Shown: one piece after another, positions 44,921 to 57,508 of the stretch | How the letters are laid out: the number at the start of each line of letters is the position of its first letter | How positions within the stretch are numbered: position 1 is the first letter of the stretch | NCBI GenBank assembly: GCA_017354895.1 | Contig: CP071494.1 | Span: forward strand, 1,054,001 to 1,118,000 | Direction of reading: 5' to 3' | Source: Podospora comata | Taxonomy: Eukaryota > Ascomycota > Sordariomycetes > Sordariales > Podosporaceae | DNA length: 64,000 nucleotides | Translations under genes and position numbers: made by a program | Notes under the pieces: generated by a model | What the model saw: only the letters and a program-made list of their open reading frames with translations | Told to the model about the DNA's origin: nothing | Databases searched by the model: none

Positions 44921-47857
44921 ATGCCAGGAATTCTGCCGATGAAGGTCATCAAGGTGGGCACGAGCTCCCAGAGCCGTATCGCCCAGGCCTGCGACAGATG
45001 CCGCAGCAAGAAGATTCGCTGCGATGGCATTCGCCCTTGCTGCTCGCAGTGCGCCAATGTTGGCTTTGAATGCCGCACCAGCGACAAGCTCAGCCGTCGT
45101 GCCTTTCCAAGAGGCTACACCGAGTCGCTCGAGGAGCGCGTCCGCGCCTTGGAGTCGGAGGTTAGGGAGTTGAAGGATCTGTTGGACGAGAAGGATGAGA
45201 AGATCGACATGTTGTCCAAGATGCACAGCAACCGACGGTCACCGGCGGAATCACCACATAGATCACCACCGTCAACCAGTGTGAGACTGGAGTCTAGCCC
45301 ACCACCAAGGGAAGATACCTTCCGTGTTCAGGCCTCGCCGTTGCTGCTCGGTGTTGAGAATTCGGATTCGTACTTCATGGGCGCGTCGAGCGGGCGGAGC
45401 TTCATTGGTTTGTCGCCGTCTTTGAGCAGACTCGCTTTCTTGCCATGTTTTGCTAACATGCCATCCAGAATCATGCAAGAGGAAGATGCAGGAGAATGGC
45501 AAGTCGTGTGCCGATTTCAATCCAGAAGCATTTTTGCACATCCAGGGGTGCTATCCTCTCGCACAAAAACAACCATCGCCGCAGATGAGGGTTCCTCCAC
45601 GGTTGTTCACCGACCGCTGCGTCAATGTTTACTTCCAGGAGTGGTCGCCCCTTTTCCCGGTCCTCCACAAGCCGACTTTTCTTCGCGTCTACGAGGAGTT
45701 TGTGGCGGACCCGGATAAGATCAAGAACAACCACAAGCTTGCGCAGCTGTACTTGGTCTTTGCGATCGCCGCGCTGTCGAGTGAACAACCAGATCTCGAG
45801 CAGATCGCGGCGTGTGAGCAGCAGTGGCAGCGGGCCCTCGAGGCGATTCTCATGGATAATACCATGGTGACGCTTCAGTGCCTGTTGCTTGCTCTCATGT
45901 ACTGCACCATTCGGGCTGACTACAAGAGGCTCCAGCACTACAAGGGCATTGCTGTTGGTTTGTCGCACCGGTTGGGACTCCACCAGAGCCAGAAACGGTT
46001 CTCATTTGGCGTCTTGACAATCGAGACCCGTAAGAAGGTCTTTTGGTCGCTTTATATGCTTGATTGGTATGTTCATCCGTCTTTCAATTCGCTCACAAGC
46101 ACGTCACTGACCGGTCATAGCTTCTCTGCTGCCCTGCTCGGCCTCCCCAAGCTCCTCAAGGAAGAGGACATCCACTGCGAGTTCCCATCCGACACAGACG
46201 ACGAATACGTCACGGAGAAGGGGTTCCAGCCGAGCCTTCCTGGTGAGGCGACCCGTTTGTCCAACGCACTCGCCCTCTTCCGGGGATCCCGAGTGCTCGC
46301 AAAGGTGCTCGAGAAGATTTACCCTTCGGCCACCTCGCACGACCTGTCTCTCCAGCAAATGTCCACTCTCGAGGCCGAGCTGGACGAGTGGTACAACAAC
46401 CTGCCCCAGCACCTCAAACTCACCTTCAAGCAGGACAAGCCCTCGACCGACGTGACAGGCAGCCGGTCCCCTATCCTTGTAAGTTAGCGGACACTGCAAA
46501 ATCCGATACCGCGTCGGTGCTCCACCGGTGCTAACCAGGTATCTAGGCCCTTGCATACTACTACATCCGAACCCTGATTTACCGCCCCGCAGTGACGTCT
46601 AGCCTGGGGCCCAAGGCGGCCCCGGCGCTGCTGTCGGTCGGCGAGTCGAGCAAGTGCATTATTCAGATTATTCAGCTGCTCGAGGAGCGGAGCCTGAGCT
46701 TTTCGTTTTGCCTAAACAAGTACGACACGCTTATTCTCTGTGGCATGGTTTTGCTTTTTCAGACGTTGGACCTCAAGCCGGACAGCAAGGTGTTGAAGGA
46801 CCATGAGAAGCTGGTCAACGCGGTGATCAAGGTGGTAGATAGGGCAAAAGCCCCGGGGTGCTATGACTTCAAGAGGGTGGCAGGGATGTTAATCGCGGTG
46901 GAGGAGCCGCCGGTGGTGGTGGTGCCAGCAGCAGCAACGTCGCCCCCGCAGAGTTTGCCGACCCCGCCGAGGCAAAGCCCGGATTGTGCTGTTGCTCCGC
47001 ATCAGTTGGGTCAGCAGCAACACCGAGCTTCACCCGGGGCTGCTCCGTCGCCGACGACGACCACGACGATCCACAAGACCATCAACAACAGTCAGCGGCA
47101 CAGCATGAGCGAGACGGACCTGAGGATGCAGCAGGAGAAGTTGAGAAGAATCTCCATGCCGCAACCGCAACTGCAACAACACATCCAGCAAGCTCGGGAT
47201 TTTTCCTCACGGACCCAAAGGGCGTCGTTTGACGGAGCAAGACCGCCGAATGTGCCTCTTCTTCAGAGAGATCAAAGGCTTAGCATGAGCAGCAGCCATG
47301 CGCACCACCCTCACAACATGATGGCACGGATCTCGACGCCGTCGTCGCCCGTGCAGGCCCGTCCTCCGCCGCAGAGCCTGATAAGCCAGGCGCAGATCTT
47401 TGCGCAGATGCAAAAGCACTCTGGGGCCAGCACGTCGGAGTGGCAGGCGCTGCTGACGAGCATCGAGGGGGATCATCTGAATGTGTATGATGCTATTTAT
47501 GGGGGGCCGGGGTTGAGCATGGCTACTGCTGGAGACGCGAGTCCTGTGAGTGTGAGTGCTACTTCCGTGCCGACGGCGGGGGGGTGGTCGCCTGAGAGTT
47601 GGGATGTGACGGGGTTTAATTTGGGGGATTTCGGTGGGGGACAAAACGGTGGTGGGCATGGGACGGCGCAGAGTGTGTTGAGTTTGCCGAGCGAGGATAG
47701 TTTGAGTTGTAGTGAGGCTGAGATGGGCGGTCCGCCGGGGGGGGGGATGAGGTTGGATGGGTTGGCGGATTTTGGGAGGGGGGGGTTGATGGGAGGGGGG
47801 GGTTGTTCGGTTGCTGGTGAGGGGTATTTGGTTGATGGGTTGGAGTTTGGAATCTGA
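44921..47857 (+). CDS. facB: FacB/ACU-15/Cat8-type Zn2Cys6 activator of acetate use and gluconeogenesis
   Basis: Four exons: 44921-45407, 45469-46066, 46121-46478 and 46547-47857, phases consistent, 917 residues. [20 protein letters not shown] precedes the zinc cluster (Cys24, Cys27, Cys34, Cys41, Cys44, Cys51), followed by [20 protein letters not shown] and a leucine-zipper-like coiled coil to about residue 104. This N-terminus is characteristic of Aspergillus FacB, Neurospora ACU-15 and yeast Cat8. A fungal-specific regulatory domain covers about 200-500 ([27 protein letters not shown]-type [28 protein letters not shown]). The C-terminal 300 residues are Gln/Pro/Gly-rich, a likely activation region. 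Family role: nuclear activator of acetyl-CoA synthetase, glyoxylate-cycle and gluconeogenic genes via CCG-type sites. The start follows an A-rich leader (CCAAAATGCC). Confidence 0.93.
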
Positions 47858-49357
47858 TATATAGGTATCTTGACTTTTTGACGAGTTTCAAGGGCGTGGA
47901 GTATTGGAGTTGGGTTTGGTATTTATTCTCGGTTGGGGGGCGAGGGACCCGGAATTGGGCTTGGATACCGACGGTACCGGCTGGAGTTTTCGATTGTCAT
48001 TCATCATCGGGTGGTATTTGGTTCTATGATGACAGGTTGCAAAACTTGCATTTGTTGGATCTTTTTCGGTGGGGGGATGGAGGGATGGTGGTGTTTATGT
48101 TAACGCTCGCTTTGTTTTTTTTTCTTTTTTTTCTTTTATAGCGGATGGATATTATTGTCTTTTTTGAGGATTCTTGGGGTTTATATGGTTCAACGTATGG
48201 TTATTTTAGTTACAGACGGATTTTTGGACAGTTAGTATAGCGGGATTTTAACTATCAATGAATGGAGTCAAAAGTATTCATACACATCCAGTTGTGGTCG
48301 ATCATGGTAGAGGTTGAGTTGAGCTTCCCCCTTGAGACATGCGTCGAGTGTTTTGAGACACCAAGAACACCATGACATGGACAAGAATGGTCTGGTCTCC
48401 GATAAGAGATCCGAATAGCCTCTTCCCTTTGGCGGTGCCTTTACGATAGCCGCCAGAGCCCAAGCCCTATGGGCATCGTTGCGCACCTTGCCTAATCCAT
48501 CTCACGCGACAGGGTGACAGGTCGCCATCAGACCACCGCTGATGAGCACATTTTTGATTGGAGGGAGATTTAGTCAGCTCGGGGCTAGTAACTTTAGCGG
48601 GGATCCATAAAAGATGCCAGCCGGGGGTTCTCGTTCGGGATGCTCGCTGTTTGGGAATTCTTGTTGGGATTCGGGGATCTGTTGTGGTGTGGAGAGATCA
48701 GGGTTTGCGAGTCAGTTACCTACAGGTTGGATCTGGGGACGGGAGGAAGACCCAGAAGGGCCGGGAAGGGAAGGGGGTGAGGGAGGTCCACATTCTTATT
48801 CGGAATACCGAAGGATGGATAAGCCTTGATGATTGATGGTCGTTTGCTAACCCTACGATGCGGCCGGGGGATCGTGACTGGTGGCATGGGGCCTGGCTTG
48901 TAGGTGGTGGTTATGCTACGTGGTCTGTTTGATGAAATGAGGGGAGAGTTCGTGGTGGATTATTGTGTTGGTGTGTGTGGGGAGCGCGAGCTTGAACAGC
49001 TGATGACAATAGGAGTGACGAGGACAGGTGCTGCCATGGAAAACCCTACACGGGAAACAGCTGAATGTCGATGCTGGGAAGCACCCGAAACCAGTTTGCC
49101 TCCCCCTTTTTGGCCAATTTTATGGAATCTGGGGTTTGTGTGGGCACGTGGGGAAGGAGGAGGTTTCGAATGAGGTTGTTGGAGTCTGGACGGAGAAACA
49201 GGTACCGTGGGTTTGATACAGGCTTCTTCCTTGGGATGTTGGGAGGGATATGAAGTTGGGTGTTGTATAGTATGATCACTTTCTCGTGTTGGCATGGAGT
49301 GAGTACAATCGTTACGTCTGTTGATTATCCTCGTGCCCAATCTATCAAGAAAGAAAA
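47858..49357. other. Intergenic region downstream of FacB
   Basis: About 1.5 kb to the MITE-like element. T-rich and G-rich stretches follow the FacB stop (3' UTR-like). Short ORFs at 48268-49340 on both strands show no family features. Confidence 0.5.
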
Positions 49358-49778
49358 GAGAAATTCTAGGGGGGCCATTACCTTTTTTCTAGGGGGGTAT
49401 TACCCCCCCATACCACAACGTATTTCTCATTACATCCATTTATTTCCAGTATGACCAATATCGAAGTGAATTTTTTGCCTTACAAATTACAGTATATACT
49501 TTATGTTTAAAAATGTTGTGGTTAATATACTACCGTAGTGTTAATGCCCGATACCTACGCCCCAATACAAGCCTTCCACCTCAAACCACCTACCCCCAGG
49601 CCTTCAATTATCGGGCCTTCATTTGCAAGTCGTGAGCGTTGATGTGGTTGATGATGTGGTTGATGATGTAGTTGATTATGATGTGCGAGGCTCAGGGACC
49701 ATATATAACCCTAACCCCATGGAGGGTAATGCCCCCTAGAAAAAGGGTAATGCCCCCCCTAGACTTTCTCAAAGAAAA
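49350..49778. mobile_element. MITE-like non-autonomous DNA transposon, 413 bp with 8-bp TSD
   Basis: Inverted arms at 49358-49405 and 49724-49770 (about 48 and 47 nt) match as GAGAAA(t/g)TCTAGGGGGGC, then ATTACC, a T run, CTAGGGGG and ATTACCC. Each arm is itself a doubled unit of about 21 bp (CTAGGGGGGCATTACCC plus T run). The octamer AAAGAAAA stands immediately outside both ends (49350-49357 and 49771-49778), a perfect 8-bp target duplication, the size made by hAT transposases. The interior is AT-rich with a GTTGATGATGTG minisatellite near 49637-49680 and no coding frame. Superfamily is inference from duplication length; the low-complexity target is a caveat. Confidence 0.75.
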
Positions 49779-50810
49779 ACATCGGTTGCAATATCGGAAT
49801 GTGGGCGTTCTTCCGTTTCCTGCACTGTACCTACATGCGTATATACGCCGTACATCGACGGACATATGCTGCGATGCGTCGACACATAAGCGACTCCAAC
49901 AATTCTCTGCCGCTTTCTTGGAGGTAATCATCTGTAGTTGGCTCGTTTAAACTGCGGTTGTACCGCATGGCTGGCTCGTCCACAATGTATGCCCGTCATG
50001 CGACGCAAATCCGATAGCCGTCTGCGACGCTGAACGGTAGGGTGAGCACCTTATTATAGAGTGTCAAAGACTTCAGGCTGAATAGGCTCGCCTCGCGAGC
50101 GGGTGTGACCTAAGTGTGTTTAAAGATATTTTGGAGATGGGGTGACCAGAGGTTGGAGGCGAGTGTCGGTAGCAATGATCAGTGTGTCAGTCAACCCGCA
50201 AACTGCCGAGATCATCATGGCATAGCTACCTAAGATCACCTCTTTGTAGCCTTCGGAGCATTCACCACAGTAGGATATGATACACATTACAGAACTTGGA
50301 AAAAGGATGCAAATCCCGCAAAAATCCGATCTGATCTTGTTGTGCCCCGCCCTCCGGAAACCGGAACGCGTACCTAGCGCCAGATGGATGGAAGCGGCCG
50401 CAAAAACGGCGTGGAGGCGGCCATCGCACCGAGATTTAAGGTGGATACTAGGTCCGGTACTCCGGCCGCTAACGGCGGTTGGGCGCAGTTGCACCAGCGG
50501 CGGAAGCTCCGCCTTGGCAGCTAGGACAAGTTGCCGCCGGCGGCTCGGGATCCACCAAGAACCCGCCCCGAATGCGACCGTGTTTCCTGCTGGCTGGGTA
50601 TATACGACTCCACTTGCTTGCGACGACGACGAGGCGTGGATTATATCACTCTGGATATACATCAAGACTTCACAGTTTCAGTATTGCTTTTGACGACGTG
50701 ACGTTGAACTAGAGTTCAGCTGCCAACTACAATTCACTCAACCGGTCTCATCTGATCAGCTTACACCACATCTCACCATCAACCAGCACACTACAACCCC
50801 CTTGAGCAAC
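49779..50810. other. Intergenic region upstream of the GDPD gene
   Basis: No gene recognised; a 181-codon minus-strand ORF at 50120-50665 has no family features. The right end is the promoter of the phosphodiesterase gene. Confidence 0.5.
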
Positions 50811-51904
50811 ATGACAGCAGAAGAGATCCTCAACGACAACACCAAACCCCCATCCCCCTTCCCCCTTGAGAAACCCCCAACCCACCACCATTCCAACCAC
50901 CACGCCGCGAAACCAACCCCTCAAATCATCGCCCACCGCGGCTACAAAGCCCTCTTCCCAGAAAACTCCATGCTTGCCATCCAAGAAGCCATAAAAGCAG
51001 GCGCCCACGCCATCGAGACAGATGTTCACGAATCAAAAGATGGAGTCGTAGTTCTATCCCACGTACGTCTCACCCCCCCCTCCCCTTCCACAACAAACAC
51101 TAACCCCCCCCCCCCCTTTAGGACCCAACCCTAAACCGCTGCTTCTCCCTCCCCCCCAAAATCTCCACCTGCACCTGGCCTTACCTCTCCACCCTCCGTA
51201 CCACCACCCCCCCTCACGTCCCCTTGGCTCGCCTCTCCGATTTGTTAAACTACCTCTCAACCCCCGATCTGTCCCACATTTGGGTATTGCTAGACATCAA
51301 AACAGACGACGACCCCAACCTCACACTTGTACCCTCCATCGCAGCCACTATCGCCTCGAACCCACCGCCAGAAGGAGCCTCCTGGACGTGGCAGGAGAGG
51401 ATTGTGCTTGGGGGGTGGAATGAGAATTACTTGAGGGCGTTGGGGGAGGAGCTCCCTGGTTTCAGGAGGGCGTATATTGGCTTCTCGCTGCTGTACGCAA
51501 AGAGGTTTTTGGATGATGAGAAATGGGCGGGGGTGCAGTTTAATCTGTTGCAGCAGGCGGTTGTGGGGCCGGTTGGGAGGGGATTTGTGCAGAGGGTGAG
51601 AAGGGCGAGGACGGAGAGGAGATTGTGGGTCTGGACGGTGAATGATGAACGGTGGATGAGGTGGGCGTGGAGGAAGGGGGTGGATGGGGTTGTGACGGAT
51701 GAGGTTGGGTTGTTGAAGAGGGTGCTGGATGGGGATGAGGACAGGGGGAGGGGGAAGGGGGTGACGGTGGGGATGTATATCAAGGCGGCGATGATACAGG
51801 CTTTGACGTTGGTTTTGGTGGTGGTTATATGGGGAAGGTTGAGGAAGGTGGGGAGGGTAATTGGGGGGGAGGTGAAGAGGGAGCAGGCGGAGGGGAAGAA
51901 TTGA
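50811..51904 (+). CDS. Glycerophosphodiester phosphodiesterase, Pgc1-like, C-terminal membrane anchor
   Basis: Two exons, 50811-51062 and 51122-51904, with a 59-nt GTACGT...TAG intron in phase 0, giving 344 residues. The start is the ATG at 50811 (context CAACATGAC). GDPD landmarks: [13 protein letters not shown] with His42, Arg43 and Glu51; [10 protein letters not shown] with Glu69 and Asp71; then LSH-D across the splice with His84. Later strands include [34 protein letters not shown] and [15 protein letters not shown], and the GVDGVVTDE end of the barrel. A hydrophobic helix at about 305-322 is followed by a basic tail. This layout matches yeast Pgc1, a phosphatidylglycerol phospholipase C at lipid droplets, ER and mitochondria. 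The His-rich N-terminal 35 residues are not conserved. Confidence 0.9.
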
Positions 51905-54183
51905 TTTGAAAGGTGGTTTGTCAAGAGTTTGTGCTGGAAAGGGTGTCCATTCTGGGGGTGGGGCATATAACAAGGATACTTATCTGGGACCGGCGGGCTG
52001 GTTCCTTTGCGGGGGCCATCACAGCCCTATGGACCCGTAAACAGGGCGTGATGGATACGTTTGTTTCGAGATGGGAGGGTCAGGGCGTTTTATGAGGATA
52101 ATTCAGTAGTCATAGCGTGCGGGTGAGCGGGATCGTGTGGGCGGTTATGGAGATTCGGGGTCGGGTGGGATTCCATTGATTAGTTATGATACGGAGCTGT
52201 ACACAGCGAGTGTTTCGAGTCCTCCAACGTTGTTTTGTGTTGGAGGCCATCCTGATAGATGTAATCTTTAATCTCATCTATTGAACCATCAAGGTGTTTG
52301 AGCAGGAGCGAGTGACAGCATGCTGAAACTGAGCGGTGACTTAGACAGGCAGTGTTGGCAGCCTTGCTTCAAAGAAATAAGATGGAATGGTTTCAACAAT
52401 GGTGTACAACAAACGCAAAAGGCGGACACTTTCCATTCGTGTCTCAGATGTCCAAGGTACAAGTAGAAAAGCGCAGCCATTCCTGCTACGTTTTACCAGT
52501 GGACATCAAAAAGAAGCCATTCACGAACCCAACCCCTATTTTGACCATCACTCGAATCTTGTAATATTTTCTAACTTAGTTTCCCAACATGAAACTGTTC
52601 TCCTTTTCGAAGGGTCCCAGAACCTAAACATGCATTGCGAAGTCTACGACCTCTGACGGGAAGCTGTGCGGGTTGCCTGCGGTGGAAGGGGGAAGTCTTT
52701 GCCGCAGCCATAGATGGTAAATCGCCGCATTGCAATCCCCGGATCGCTGCAGAAAGGCCTTGCTACTAACAATCTTCAGTGCCTTCAGGAGAACAGACAA
52801 GAATGTCGACGGTGGCCGTTGCGCTCGGGAGATCCCCTGGTACCGGTGTTATTGCAGAGCTCATCAGTACCAGGTGTACCAGAACATGCAAGTGAAGGAT
52901 GAGCTGGATCGCGGTGCTCGAGCTCAGCAAGCAGACGAGGCCCCGGATCGTACAGCTAAGCAAACGAACGACGAGCGTAATCGCATATTCACCCCCCTGA
53001 AAGGCCACTTAGATCGCATATTTTCTCCTTAGAAAGCCACTTAACGGACGAGGAGCGAATGCGGGGATTTCGCTCGCAAATCTTGGGGGGTTGGAATCGC
53101 CCAGCTCAGGGTCAACAAACTCATGAGGGGCTGAGAGAAGTTTGCTTCCGCTGTTTCTTGGACAAGGCCCTCGATATATCCATCACAGGGGCCCCGCACC
53201 TTATCCTTCCTTGATCACGACTGTGGTCAGCACTGTGAGAGAACTGGCAAGAATCAAGTGATATTTCCTCATGCGCAGAAAAAGAGGCAGTCAGTCAGAA
53301 CCCGGTGGTCGAGAAGCCCGTTATGGGAGCCAGTATTGTCTGGAGCATGACAACAGGTCGACATACAGTCTGTAGGGGCGAGTAAGAAGCAGCAACAGGT
53401 CGACCTTATCTTGTACATAGAATATAGCTGGACGCTGAGCTGGGTGGGATCGGAAATGAGAACAGTTGATAGAGCCAGCAGAAACCAGGTCTTGTTGAGG
53501 TATCCTCATAGAATGTATACTTGCAGCACGGGTGTTGGCACCTGATGAGAGCGACACGCAATGAATGGGCCATGACTGAAAAATAGAGGATAAATCGCTA
53601 GTTAATATCCAGAGATTGTACGCTGCCACTGAACAGAATCACAGCTCAGGTCATGACCGGCTATTGTAGTCCAGACAATTCCGCGCACCTGATGGATGGC
53701 TCCAGTGCATGCTGCTGCTAGGTATGACAGGTATCAGTTATGGCCAGGCTCGATGCAAACAACTTCAATCATCATTTTCAACTCAACCACGATCATGAGC
53801 TCAAGTCTCACCAACCACAATCACACATGTATGAATAGATCGTCACATCGCAGTTCGGACGAATTCCAGAACCCGGCCCGCCAGCTCCTGCTGCAACGCC
53901 TTCCCGCACCGCCCCACTCCAAATCCCCCCTAAAAGAGCTTATCTCCGGGTGACGAGCCAAGGCGGCGGGCTGCTGACGTAGCTAGCCACAGCGGTTCTT
54001 CATCTCAGGTGCCGACAGCCTTCATGAGACACCTCGGATTTTGTAACCCGCATGCGGCCGCGTCACTTCTGTTTTTATACAAAACAACAACGATCTGTCA
54101 TTTTGCTTTATTTGGTTGATATCGCTCTCTTGTCCTTTTTTTGTTGTAGATCGACCTTGAATTTCTGACAATAGCTCCAAGCC
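51905..54183. other. Intergenic region with short direct repeats
   Basis: About 2.3 kb with no recognised gene; small ORFs lack features. It contains two 33-bp imperfect direct repeats at 52981-53046 (separate entry). The right end is the promoter of the lipase gene. Confidence 0.5.
52981..53046. repeat. Two 33-bp imperfect direct repeats
   Basis: Both units begin TCGCATATT and end with (A/G)GCCACTTA-type sequence (52981-53013 and 53014-53046); the middles differ. Possibly a remnant of a tandem array or of a mobile element. Confidence 0.65.
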
Positions 54184-55605
54184 ATGGACGAGTACTCGGG
54201 CGGAACACCGGAAGCTGACCATCTCTGCGTCTTGGTCCACGGGGTATGTCATGTCAATGGCGCATTAGCCTCAAGTCAAATCAGCTGCTAATTTTTGTTG
54301 CGTAGCTATGGGGAAACCCAAACCACATGAAAAACGTCGCCAAAGCCCTTCGCGATCAATTTCCCCCAAATAAGCTGCGTATCCTCGTCGCAAAGCGCAA
54401 CAGCGGCTCCTTCACCTACGATGGGATCGAACTCGGTGGCGAGCGTGTGTGTTTGGAGATCGAGGAGGAGCTGGCGTTGATCAAGAGCAAGGGTGGAAAT
54501 ATCAAGAAGATAAGCATCGCTGGCTACTCGTTAGGTGGACTTGTCGCAAGATATGCCATCGGGCTGCTTCATGCGCGGGGTGTTCTGGATGACCTCGAGT
54601 GCAAGGTATGATGGCCAGCCACCTCGATTGATGCAACCGACCCAATGTTAACCTGATCCCTAGAATTTCACAGCTTTCGCGAGCCCTTTCCTGGGAGTAC
54701 GAGCCCCTTTGCGAGGTTGGTCAGACAAGATATGGAACAGCCTGGGCGCACGAACACTCTGCATGTCTGGGAGGCAACTCTTTGGCATTGACGAATTCCG
54801 TGACACGGGCAAGCCTCTTGTTGCTGTTCTCGCAGATCCAAAGTCGATCTTCATGGCCGGTCTGGCCCGATTTCAACGACGCACGCTCTACACCAACATT
54901 GTAAATGACAGAAGCGCCGTTCATTACACGACGGGGATCACGAAAACAGATCCATATGTGGACATGTCAAAAATCAAGACCAACCCTTTACCAGGCTACG
55001 ACGATGTCATTCTCGATCCAAAGAACCCAGTCTCCCCCGCCGCGCCCAGAGACCCAGAACCGCTGATGCAATCAGTCGAGAAGTGGGCAAAGCGAGTCCC
55101 AATCATCGCGACAATAGTCGTCTTCGTCCCCGTTGCGCTCCTAGCCTTCTTCACCAACGCCGCCATCCAAACAGTCCGCTCGTCTCAGCGTGTAAAACTC
55201 CACGAGAGTGGAATGGCTGGTATCAAAATAGAAGGCTACAGAGTCAACCTTTGGATCAAGGAAATGCGCGAAGCTGTCGAGGACACCTACGAGAACATCA
55301 ATAACTCGCAAAATCAACAATACTTGGGACTGTCGGAGGATGACGATGACAACAGCTCGGAAGATAGGCACCTGCTTTCGCTGGAGAGGAAACAGTCGCA
55401 CCCGCATTTCCCTACGTTGGCGCTAGCACCGTATCAGTTTTCTGCTATTCAGGCGTTGGATAAGCTTGGGTGGAGAAAGTATCCGGTTTGGATACACAAT
55501 GCGAGGCATAGTCATGCGGCGATCATTGTGAGGATGGATAAGAAGGGGTTTGAGGAGGGGTGGGTTGTTTTGAGGCATTGGGCAAGGGATGAATTTTTGG
55601 CTTGA
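54184..55605 (+). CDS. DUF676-type lipase, Lpl1/ROG1-like
   Basis: Three exons: 54184-54243, 54306-54605 and 54664-55605, all phase 0, giving 433 residues. LVHGLWGNPNHM across the first splice gives the oxyanion HG; IAGYSLGGLVARYAIG carries the nucleophile Ser95; FASPFLGVR follows as in the family. NDRSAVHYTTG is the region just before the Asp/His part, and HNARHSHAAIIVR near the C-terminus supplies the probable catalytic His (402 or 404). A hydrophobic helix at about 265-287 (PIIATIVVFVPVALLAFF) would tether the enzyme to a membrane. Yeast relatives (Lpl1, Rog1, YDL109C) are phospholipases or monoacylglycerol lipases of lipid droplets. The start ATG has the context AGCCATGG. Confidence 0.92.
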
Positions 55606-57508
55606 GGAGAGAATACCCAGGTGGAATTTTGAATTGGTTTTTTTGTTTGGCATATTTAATGGTATAGATAGCGGGAGTTTGAGAGGTAGTATTGTCTTAG
55701 CGATGTTTGGAGAAGGGTTGGATATATATTACTTAGAGATTCTTTTGTTGGGTATGTTTTTTATTGTGTCATACCCATCAGTAGAAACACGCTTCTATTT
55801 TCTTGCATTCAAGCCTCTCAGCAATGATCGGGGTGGGGGGTGGAAGGCTGTTTGCGCAGGAGGTTGTTGGGTTTGTTTACATGAGAGTGTTGTAAGTTGG
55901 CACAGATACCATTAAACTAAGAATAAATAATGATTGAAGATGTAATACAGTCTTGCTTGTGATGATCTTTGTCGAGGCTCAGATGGAGGCCTGACAATAC
56001 AGAAGTCGATGCGATGAATTCTCGAGGAGTTCGGATGACGTTAATAATACAACAAGACGAACATCGGTCAGTCTCGGTTAGAGCACCTTTATAAGCATCT
56101 TTCTTATCTTGCAATAAAACGAACCGCTTTAGTAACCCACCACTAAAGGAACGAATCACGGCGTTATCCCTGAGAAGCTGTCTCAAGGAAGAAATCTGGC
56201 CCTCCTCCAACACCCAAAGCATGCATCCTCAGTCTCCTAAGCACGCATCAGTCATGGTCCAGAGCCAGACATACGAAATAAGAGGCGGACCCATGTTCTT
56301 CTATTCGGTTATTGCCATAAGTTAATCTGAGAGACAGAACCGGACAAAGTAAGCTTCGGTGTGCCTAGGGGCGGGTGAGCGAGAGACAGAAAGAAGTTTT
56401 CATTGAAAATCCTCAACACCACTCCGCACTTCGCTAGGAAAGGTAACGCAGGGTGAATGTGTCTATGGGCAGGTTATCCTGTTTGCCGATCGGTTTATCA
56501 GATCGAGCACATGCAACCGCAGGTGGTGGGAATGAAGCGCAAGTGGTGATGAAAGTTGGAGTTGCTCCACTTATCTTTAGAGTTTGATAAAGTCGACGTC
56601 AAGTTGGGATGAAGACGATATCGGTCGGAGTTGGGGGATAAAGGTGAGAAAATATGGGGAAGGGGGATGATAACTGAATATATGGGATGTTGCCCCCGAG
56701 GACGTCTCATGACTACCATAACCCCCTTGACGTTGGTGGTCGCTTCCAAATTACTGACAAGACAAGGGAAGTACTTGGTTTGAGTTTTTTAAGGGTTATC
56801 TTAGTTCGAGAATATCAGTCTCTATAGCTAGAAATAATAGATTTGGAGGAATGAGAGATTAAAGTAAATACTTGTAAAGATGAAAAGTGTTGAGAGGAGG
56901 GATTTTGATTTAGAGGGTTATATACATTGCGACATCTTCTAGACAGGATCAACACGAAGTCCTCTATACCAAAAAGTGTTCCCAATTTAGATAATTAACG
57001 CAACAGTGCAGGATTACTGAAGAGGATTGGCCAACATTTTGTTTTCTCTCACCATTCAATCTCCCCCAGAATCACTCGAGCAACTGGTCTTATCTTACAT
57101 AAGTATCAATAAAAAAATCACTAGCTTATGCAGCTTGTGCGACGCTGCCCTGACCAGCGCAAACCACCTGCCGCATAGCATTGCGCTGTTGTCGCATCAA
57201 AATCGTGAACTCAACCCCACTCCCCCACCCAGTAAGACTCCCGCTGTTGCAGATCGCCACGTGGGCTTGACGCTAGACCTCTCTGGCACTAGCGCCAGCA
57301 AACACTCCGAACCCAACAGCTTGGTGCAGATTTGCGCCACTTTTTCTGGGCCAATCAGAAAACAGCCAAAAAGCACAAGAGCTCCCTGAATTTAACAACC
57401 TCAACGCGTCTCCAATTCACCATTGTGGCTGCAGCTTGTTCACGGCTTCAACTTGGCAACCAAACCACCACCACCACCACCAACAACAACAATAACAACA
57501 GTTGTAAA
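55606..57508. other. Intergenic region, AT-rich, upstream of NTH1
   Basis: About 1.9 kb. No gene recognised; a 101-codon minus-strand ORF at 55917-56222 has no features. AT content rises at 56760-57000. CACCACCACAACAACAAC-type triplets form the immediate NTH1 leader. Confidence 0.55.

Noticed and set aside
50120-50665. 181-codon minus-strand ORF
   Set aside because: ATG-initiated but without recognisable domain; overlaps the likely promoter of the GDPD gene.
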